Shown: in pieces, positions 1 through 4,137 of the stretch
Position numbering within the stretch: position 1 is the stretch's first letter
Layout: the number at the start of each line of letters is the position of its first letter
NCBI GenBank assembly: GCA_016871475.1
Contig: VHDG01000278.1
Span: 1 to 5,814, forward strand
From: Verrucomicrobiota bacterium
GTDB lineage: Bacteria; Verrucomicrobiota; Verrucomicrobiia; Limisphaerales; UBA11320
Length of the DNA: 5,814 nt
Reading direction: 5' to 3'
Notes under the pieces: generated by a model
Seen by the model: only the letters and a program-made list of their open reading frames with translations
Databases searched by the model: none
Told to the model about the DNA's origin: nothing
Translations under genes and position numbers: made by a program

Positions 1-101
1 GAATCCAGTCGCTGGAATGAATCTGTGAGATGGCAGAGAAAGCTGACTCCAAGTGCGCCCGGAGGTTGGATGGCGACCAGTCCTTTTGCGATCCGACTCA
101 T
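1..101 (-). CDS. Possible start of a further gene, cut by the left edge
   Basis: An ATG at 101-99 opens a frame that stays open for 33 codons to the left edge (begins MSRIAKGLVAIQPPG). It starts 8 bp after the stop codon of the tandem-ACT gene on the same strand, the spacing expected for a further operon member. No convincing Shine-Dalgarno sequence precedes it, but none precedes the neighbouring genes either. The visible residues match no family I recognise. A 33-codon open frame in GC-rich DNA can occur by chance, so this is weak support; if it is not a gene, these bases are simply trailer sequence of the ACT gene. No terminator hairpin is visible between 109 and 1. Confidence 0.25.
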   Translation of the reverse strand, partial: MSRIAKGLVAIQPPGALGVSFLCHLTDSFQRLD

Positions 102-109
102 GCGGATGA

Positions 110-517
110 CTACGGATGGAGAGCAGACAGAACGTCGGCTGCAGCCTTGATGTTCGATACCTTCAGTATGATCCGCATGGCTTGCTCCGGGGCGTCATCT
201 GTGCCGTAAGCGTAATCGATGTTGATCCTTGCCTCTGCCAGGGAATCACCGATCCGGGCAAGTTCGCCTGGAACGTCCCGGGCGGCCACGGCCAGCACAT
301 CCGCCTCCACCACATACAGGCCCGACCTGATGAGGAGCTCCTTGGCCAACGCTGCGTTGCTCGGGATGAACCGGATCATTCCTTGCTCGATGTTGTCGAG
401 CACCGAGAGGCTGCGAATGTTGATGTTATTCGAGGCCAGAAGCCGGGCGATCGCTGCGAGGCGTCCGGGTTGATTCTCGATGGCGACCGAAAGCTGTCTT
501 TCAACTGTGCAGAGCAT
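110..517 (-). CDS. Tandem ACT-domain protein, probable amino-acid-binding regulator
   Basis: This 135-residue protein consists of almost nothing but two ACT domains. The first covers about residues 8-70 and carries the ACT signature ENQPGRLAAIARLL followed by NINIRSLSV. The second covers about 76-133, with DVPGELARIGDSLAEARINID. ACT domains are small ligand-binding folds that usually sense amino acids; stand-alone tandem pairs (the COG4747 type) have no enzymatic part and are thought to act by binding a partner. No signal peptide or membrane segment is present, so it should be cytoplasmic. The ATG at 517 lies 12 bp after the TAA of the E2 gene and in the same reading frame, so the two are very likely co-transcribed and perhaps translationally coupled. 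No clear ribosome binding site precedes the ATG. Two complete domains fill the length, so it is not truncated. The ligand and partner cannot be read from the sequence. Confidence 0.88.
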   Translation of the reverse strand: MLCTVERQLSVAIENQPGRLAAIARLLASNNINIRSLSVLDNIEQGMIRFIPSNAALAKELLIRSGLYVVEADVLAVAARDVPGELARIGDSLAEARINIDYAYGTDDAPEQAMRIILKVSNIKAAADVLSALHP

Positions 518-529
518 GTGGACCGGGTG

Positions 530-1723
530 TTAGAGGTCTGAAGGAGTCTGAAGCAGGGCGGAGATCCGACCCAGCAGCCGCCCCGCAGCACCCCCATCAA
601 TGACCCGATGATCGAAGCTGAGGGTGAGATTCACCTCGGTGACGGGTTCGAACCGGTTCGAGACATCCGACCACGCGGGGACTTTTCGTCCGACGCCCAT
701 TCCGAGAACCAGGCTTTGCTCCGGGAGTGGGATGGGCGTGGCCCATGTGAGGCCGAATGAGCCGAAGTTTGTGACGGTCGCAACCGAGCGTCCTGTGGCG
801 TTGGGGGGAAGTCGCCGGGCGCGAGCCAGCTCCACGAGCTCGTTGTAGCGTGGCGCAAGCTCCAGCAGCGGGACACGATCCGCCCCGCGCAGCACAGGAA
901 CCAGAACTCCGTCCTCAGCCTCGACAGCAAAGCCGACATCGATGGCATCGGGGTGGACAATGCGGCTTCCTACGAGGCGTCCGGCAGGGGCGCTGTTTTC
1001 GCCGAGGGCGAGGGCGAGTGCTCGCAGGCCATAAAGAGCGGGGCCGGGCTTGGGATTCGATGCCTTGCGATGGGCGAGAAGGGGGTCGATGCACACAGGC
1101 AGAGCCACGGTTGCAAGAGGGCGAGTCCAGCTCCGACGCATGGCGTCCGCCACTGCCACGCGCATGGATGATGCCTCGCTGGTTCGATGCGCCTCGAGTT
1201 CTGCGACGAAGCGTTCGAAGTCCTCAATGGTGACGCGTCCGGCAGCCCCGCTCCCCGCAACTCCTGCCAGGTCTGCCGCGTGCAAACCCAACTCGGCCAT
1301 TCTGGCTTTGAGCCGCGGAGACATGTAGGAGGCTCCTCCTGCACTTGCCGGGACGGGCAGTCCCTTCACGGTTGGAAGAACCTCCGCTGACGTCCTTCCC
1401 CCATTTGTCGCCTCACCTGTTCTCGGGGAGGTCTCGGAAAAACTGGCCGGGGGTTTCAGTCCTCGCGAAGCCATCTCGTCCTCGGAGACCTCGAGCCCAC
1501 CGACTTCGAAGCCCACCGGGTAGCTTTCACCTGTGCGGGCGGAGAACTGCGAGATCCGCCCATGGCAGGGAGCCGTGACGGTGAGGGTGGCTTTGTTGGT
1601 TTCCACCTCCATCAGATCCTGGTCGGGGATCACCGCATCGCCTTCCTTCACCAGGAATTTGACGACGGTCGCTTCGGCGATGGACTCGCCCAGCTGTGGC
1701 ATGATGATCGGAACTCGAGGCAT
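530..1723 (-). CDS. Dihydrolipoamide acyltransferase (E2) of a 2-oxoacid dehydrogenase complex
   Basis: E2 moves an acyl group from the E1 enzyme through a swinging lipoyl arm to coenzyme A and forms the core of the complex. The 397 residues show three domains in order. A lipoyl domain (about 3-79) has the motif METNKA-like VETNKATL, with Lys44 as the expected lipoylated residue. After an Ala/Ser/Thr-rich linker comes a peripheral subunit-binding domain (about 132-173: SPRLKARMAELG, then GSGAAGRVTIEDF). The catalytic domain (about 187-397) ends with SFDHRVIDGG, giving the catalytic His372 and Asp376 of the HxxxDG motif. All key residues are intact. The catalytic domain is about 211 residues, slightly shorter than the usual 230 or so, with a divergent stretch near 240-252. 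Whether the substrate is pyruvate, a branched-chain oxoacid or 2-oxoglutarate cannot be decided, so no symbol is given. No E1 or E3 gene is adjacent. The ATG at 1723 begins immediately before the lipoyl strand PIIMPQLGES, so the start is well fixed. Confidence 0.95.
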   Translation of the reverse strand: MPRVPIIMPQLGESIAEATVVKFLVKEGDAVIPDQDLMEVETNKATLTVTAPCHGRISQFSARTGESYPVGFEVGGLEVSEDEMASRGLKPPASFSETSPRTGEATNGGRTSAEVLPTVKGLPVPASAGGASYMSPRLKARMAELGLHAADLAGVAGSGAAGRVTIEDFERFVAELEAHRTSEASSMRVAVADAMRRSWTRPLATVALPVCIDPLLAHRKASNPKPGPALYGLRALALALGENSAPAGRLVGSRIVHPDAIDVGFAVEAEDGVLVPVLRGADRVPLLELAPRYNELVELARARRLPPNATGRSVATVTNFGSFGLTWATPIPLPEQSLVLGMGVGRKVPAWSDVSNRFEPVTEVNLTLSFDHRVIDGGAAGRLLGRISALLQTPSDL

Positions 1724-1738
1724 AAAGTTGGTCTAACA

Positions 1739-1797
1739 CCGACCCGAAGCTTGCCTGGGTCGGGGACCACTTGTAGGCCTTCTTGCCGCGGAAGGCC
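1739..1797 (-). promoter_or_regulatory. Two hairpins in the leader of the E2 gene
   Basis: Two perfect 7-bp inverted repeats sit side by side just upstream of the E2 start. The outer one pairs GGCCTTC (1776-1782) with GAAGGCC (1791-1797) around an 8-base loop. The inner one pairs CCGACCC (1739-1745) with GGGTCGG (1757-1763) around an 11-base loop that contains AAGCTT. The inner stem ends 15 bp before the ATG at 1723, close enough to influence ribosome access if transcribed. Neither is followed by a T-run on the coding strand, so they do not look like intrinsic terminators. The pairing is seen directly; a regulatory role is inference. Confidence 0.35.
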
Positions 1798-1809
1798 ACC
1801 TTAGAAATG

Positions 1810-1844
1810 CACTCATCACTCAACACTCATAACTGGTCACTCGT
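1810..1844. repeat. Heptamer tandem repeat A (CACTCAT type, 5 units)
   Basis: Five consecutive 7-bp units occupy 1810-1844. Units 1 and 3 are CACTCAT, unit 2 is CACTCAA, unit 4 is a diverged AACTGGT and unit 5 is CACTCGT. The period of seven is exact throughout. The array lies in the gap between the large secreted-protein gene and the E2 gene and contains no coding frame that I believe. Similar heptamer microsatellites are familiar in intergenic DNA of several environmental phyla; the function is unknown. Confidence 0.72.
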
Positions 1845-1862
1845 AGTCGCACGCCGGGTGTT

Positions 1863-1924
1863 CACCGCAGACGGGAAGGGCGCAGAGAAGAATTCTGTTT
1901 CTGCTCCAAACTTCCTCTGCGGTG
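1863..1924. repeat. Fold-back element with CACCGCAGA / TCTGCGGTG arms
   Basis: CACCGCAGA at 1863-1871 and TCTGCGGTG at 1916-1924 are perfect 9-bp inverted arms. After a 2-base bulge (1872-1873) the pairing continues with GGAAG (1874-1878) against CTTCC (1911-1915), giving a 14-bp imperfect stem. The enclosed loop contains a second, smaller symmetry: GCAGA (1882-1886) against TCTGC (1900-1904) around the palindrome AGAATTCT (1889-1896). As RNA it would form a nested stem-loop. It lies 64 bp after the stop of the large gene and could protect or end its transcript, although no T-run follows on the minus strand. It resembles the dispersed 'CTCTGCGG' intergenic repeats seen in many environmental genomes; that likeness is from memory. 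Confidence 0.55.
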
Positions 1925-1953
1925 TCAGCCTGGACTCGTCATCGTCCCATCCG

Positions 1954-1984
1954 CACGAACCACGAACCAGGAACCAGGAACCAG
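1954..1984. repeat. Heptamer tandem repeat B (CACGAAC/CAGGAAC type, 4 units)
   Basis: Four exact 7-bp units lie end to end: CACGAAC at 1954-1960 and 1961-1967, then CAGGAAC at 1968-1974 and 1975-1981, followed by the first three bases of a fifth (CAG). The two unit types differ by one base, with a clean switch halfway. The array begins 3 bp beyond the stop codon (1990-1988) of the large secreted-protein gene, so it forms the first part of that gene's 3' untranslated region. It shares the 7-bp period with array A, 110 bp away, but the unit sequence is different. Confidence 0.82.
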
Positions 1985-1987
1985 CCC

Positions 1988-3052
1988 TCAGTTCGGCCTT
2001 ACACGGAAGTAGCGCGCGCCTTCGCCGGGTAGCCGGTAGACCTTATCGGTCCCGTCACCCAGTCCGGTTGCCCACGAGCTCCACGACGGATCGTTCAATC
2101 TGTTCTTATATTCCAGTGTGAAGGGTTCTCCAGAGCCCGTGCCGAAGGAGAGAAACCCTACTCCATCTGCCACGGTGATTCGAATACCAGACTGATTGGC
2201 CCGGTAGGGCGTGGGTGCTTGAACTGTCCATGGCCCTCTGACCCCCCGTCGCGCGTATGCGAGATCGGTGTTCAGCGGACCGAACTCAACTTCATCGATG
2301 AGCGTCCTGATGCCTTCAGATGAGGTCCCTGTGAGGAAGAGAGCGTCCCTGCTTGAGGAGAGTGCGGACGGTGCATGCCATGGGGCCGAATCTCCCTGGG
2401 CGTCGCAGAACACGACCAGATAAGCTCCGGCAGCGAGCTGAAATCCGTTGGGGAAGACGAACCGACCGGAGTTGCCCAATAGCGACCGCCCGAGTGTGAT
2501 GCCTTCAAACCTGACTGGAGCTTCGCCATAGTTGTGGATCTCAACCCAGTCAGGGAAGCCACCTGTCTCGTCCTTGAGCCCTGTCGCGTTCAAAGCCACG
2601 ACTTCGCTGATCTCAAGGGTGGGCCGCGCTCCACCCACGATGGCGGCAAACAGATCGGAATCGAGACCCGCCAACGCCCGTTCCGGACGCGACGGCACGT
2701 AGATGGTTTTGTCGGTCAGATCTGTCGCTACGAGGTAGAACTGAATTCGTGCGCCAGCCGGCAGTCTCCTGGGCAGCACGCCCGAGAAAGATCCATCCTG
2801 GCTAGCACCGTCATCGTGGAGCCCATCGTCGTAGAGGAGCGTTCGTTTATAGGTCGTCTCGCCGATGTCGAGCCTTCGCCAGAATACCGCCACGGTGGTG
2901 ATGGCCAGGTCGTCTCGACCCGTTGCCCTGAACCGCAAGGGAACTCCGGGTTTCAGGGTGTCTCCATCGATTCCTTGAAAGCTCAGCCTGGGATCAAGAG
3001 TGCCGTTGTCCACGTTGGGACTGCCGGGTGTCGGATGGGGTTTACCACCCAA
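1988..3052 (-). CDS. C-terminal part of the split secreted protein: end of LTD 1, Ig-like module, LTD 2, C-terminal beta module
   Basis: This frame is 354 codons if the TTG at 3052 is used, but the first five codons only overlap the preceding frame and genuine homology begins at about residue 6 (PTPGSPN, the usual tail of an LTD domain). Residues about 20-125 form an Ig-like module with the DDG pattern YDDGLHDDGASQDGSFSG and FYLVATDLTDK. Residues about 146-287 are a second LTD domain (LEISEVVALNATG, then DWVEIHNYG, then the closing PTPYRANQ). Residues about 288-354 form a terminal module with FTLEYKNRLNDPSWSSW and ARYFRVRPN, a frequent ending of exported verrucomicrobial proteins. No signal peptide precedes this part and the start is a poor TTG with no ribosome binding site, so it is not credible as an independent gene. 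It should be exported only as part of the longer product. Confidence 0.85.
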   Translation of the reverse strand: MGGKPHPTPGSPNVDNGTLDPRLSFQGIDGDTLKPGVPLRFRATGRDDLAITTVAVFWRRLDIGETTYKRTLLYDDGLHDDGASQDGSFSGVLPRRLPAGARIQFYLVATDLTDKTIYVPSRPERALAGLDSDLFAAIVGGARPTLEISEVVALNATGLKDETGGFPDWVEIHNYGEAPVRFEGITLGRSLLGNSGRFVFPNGFQLAAGAYLVVFCDAQGDSAPWHAPSALSSSRDALFLTGTSSEGIRTLIDEVEFGPLNTDLAYARRGVRGPWTVQAPTPYRANQSGIRITVADGVGFLSFGTGSGEPFTLEYKNRLNDPSWSSWATGLGDGTDKVYRLPGEGARYFRVRPN

Positions 3053-4137
3053 CCATTGTATCCATCACGGAATCGGCTGAACGATCTGTCAGTTTCCTGC
3101 GTTTGATACACCAGGCGATCCTGGAGCTCGCCCGTGGCGTTCTTCAGCTCGAGTGTCGCTCCCTCTGCTGGAAGCGGGAACCCCGTATGCAGCGGGGTGC
3201 GCTTCTTATCCGCGGCCACGATGATTTGTCGGCTCTTGCTTGGAAGGTCGTTGGTGGCCGGGAAGATGTAGGTGTTCGTCCTGAAGCGGCCCGGTCGGGA
3301 GCCCGGCTCGATGACGAGCAGGGTCCAATTGGAGAGACTGAGGGAGTCATTGGACGCGTTGTAGATTTCAACCCAATCGGTGAGACGACCTTCGTCTGCT
3401 GCCACCGGGAGAGAGGCGTTGGAAGCGAGGAACTCGTTCAGCACGACTCCCTGACTCGATCCCTCTCGAAGCACCTCTGCCTGTCGGGAGACAACCCGGG
3501 CCCGCCGACTGCTCAGCGCAGTCCATAATACCGAGCCGGACCCCACCAGGTCTGCTTTCCCGTCCCCGTCCAAATCGCCTGACACGAGCAGGGACCCCGA
3601 AGGCACCGAAACGATCAGCGCCAGTTCCCATGGATCACCCGGACTCTTCCTGATGGAGATGCTCAAGGTGTCCGAGTCGGCATCCACCACAGCGAGATCC
3701 TCATTTCCGTCACCATCAAAATCACCCAGGGCCGCGGCTGTGCCTGTGACTTTTGTATCGAAGAGCTCATTGGTGGCGGGCTTGAACCCAAGCCCTTCCT
3801 GGCCGAAGTAAAGCTCAGCGCCTCCATCCCCCGCCACTAGTATATCCCAGTCGCCGTCCTTGTTCTCATCCAGGACGTGAATGGCCCGGAGGCTTGGTAC
3901 CTTCCGCGCTTCATATCGGGTCAGGTTCAAAGTGGTGGCGGTCAGGAAATCGCCTTTGTTCTCTGCGATGACGAGAACTCCATCGAGTCCTGCTCCTGCG
4001 AGATCGAGATCTCCGTCCTTGTCGAAGTCTCCGACCGCCATGACGCGTGGTTCGTAGGTAAAAAACATGGGCTGTAGATGAGGCGCCCCGAGGCGAAGGT
4101 TCCATCCCCGTTCCCCTGAAGAAACAGGATCCTGCAA
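2983..4137 (-). CDS. Middle part of the split secreted protein: FG-GAP repeats and LTD 1
   Basis: The open frame is 384 codons, but only about residues 27-367 (4059-3037) belong to the real protein; both ends overlap the neighbouring frames out of phase. Four Asp-rich calcium-loop motifs of FG-GAP/VCBS repeats are visible: DFDKDGDLD (37-45), DENKDGDWD (90-98), DFDGDGNED (139-147) and DLDGDGKAD (188-196). They are followed by a lamin-tail domain from about 231 (VVLNEFLASNAS, DWVEIYNAS, LSLSNWTL, FPLPAEGATLELKN, and RFRDGYNGW near 356-363). FG-GAP repeats form beta-propeller blades; LTD domains are beta-sandwiches found in bacterial surface and secreted proteins. There is no signal peptide or ribosome binding site at the nominal ATG (4137), and the residues before 27 look like shadow translation of the upstream frame. 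Confidence 0.88.
   Translation of the reverse strand: MQDPVSSGERGWNLRLGAPHLQPMFFTYEPRVMAVGDFDKDGDLDLAGAGLDGVLVIAENKGDFLTATTLNLTRYEARKVPSLRAIHVLDENKDGDWDILVAGDGGAELYFGQEGLGFKPATNELFDTKVTGTAAALGDFDGDGNEDLAVVDADSDTLSISIRKSPGDPWELALIVSVPSGSLLVSGDLDGDGKADLVGSGSVLWTALSSRRARVVSRQAEVLREGSSQGVVLNEFLASNASLPVAADEGRLTDWVEIYNASNDSLSLSNWTLLVIEPGSRPGRFRTNTYIFPATNDLPSKSRQIIVAADKKRTPLHTGFPLPAEGATLELKNATGELQDRLVYQTQETDRSFSRFRDGYNGWVVNPIRHPAVPTWTTALLIPG
3037..3043 (-). other. Second -1 frameshift junction, A AAC CCC
   Basis: On the coding strand the frame changes within the heptamer AAACCCC (3043 to 3037). The upstream frame reads GTA AAC CCC ATC and leaves the LTD pattern; stepping back one base gives CAT CCG ACA CCC, which restores HPTPGSPN. 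Adding one C to the C4 run gives the same result. The heptamer formally fits X XXY YYZ in the correct phase, but A AAC CCC is not among the efficient slippery sites I know. The upstream frame ends 52 bases later at the TGA at 2985-2983. A sequencing undercount or true deletion in the C-run is the simplest explanation. Confidence 0.75.

Noticed and set aside
116..541. 141-codon open frame on the plus strand, opposite the ACT gene
   Set aside because: It is fully antisense to a gene with two clear ACT domains, and its translation shows no recognisable domain.
850..1233. 127-codon plus-strand frame opposite the E2 gene
   Set aside because: Rich in Arg, Gly and Pro, as expected of antisense frames in GC-rich DNA, and opposite the E2 catalytic and subunit-binding domains.
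1739..1763. Intrinsic terminator for the large gene
   Set aside because: The stem is good but no T-run follows in the direction of transcription, and it is about 225 bp after the stop and close to the next start.
1527..1826. 99-codon minus-strand frame overlapping the E2 start
   Set aside because: Most of it is the lipoyl domain read in another frame. Only the first 30 or so codons are outside E2; they look coding-like but match nothing I know, so they are only mentioned with the leader hairpins.
1810..1984. CRISPR array
   Set aside because: The repeats are 7-bp tandem units with no spacers; nothing resembles a direct repeat of 24-40 bp or a cas gene.
2534..3106. 190-codon plus-strand frame
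   Set aside because: Antisense to the Ig-like and LTD parts of the large gene; no domain pattern.
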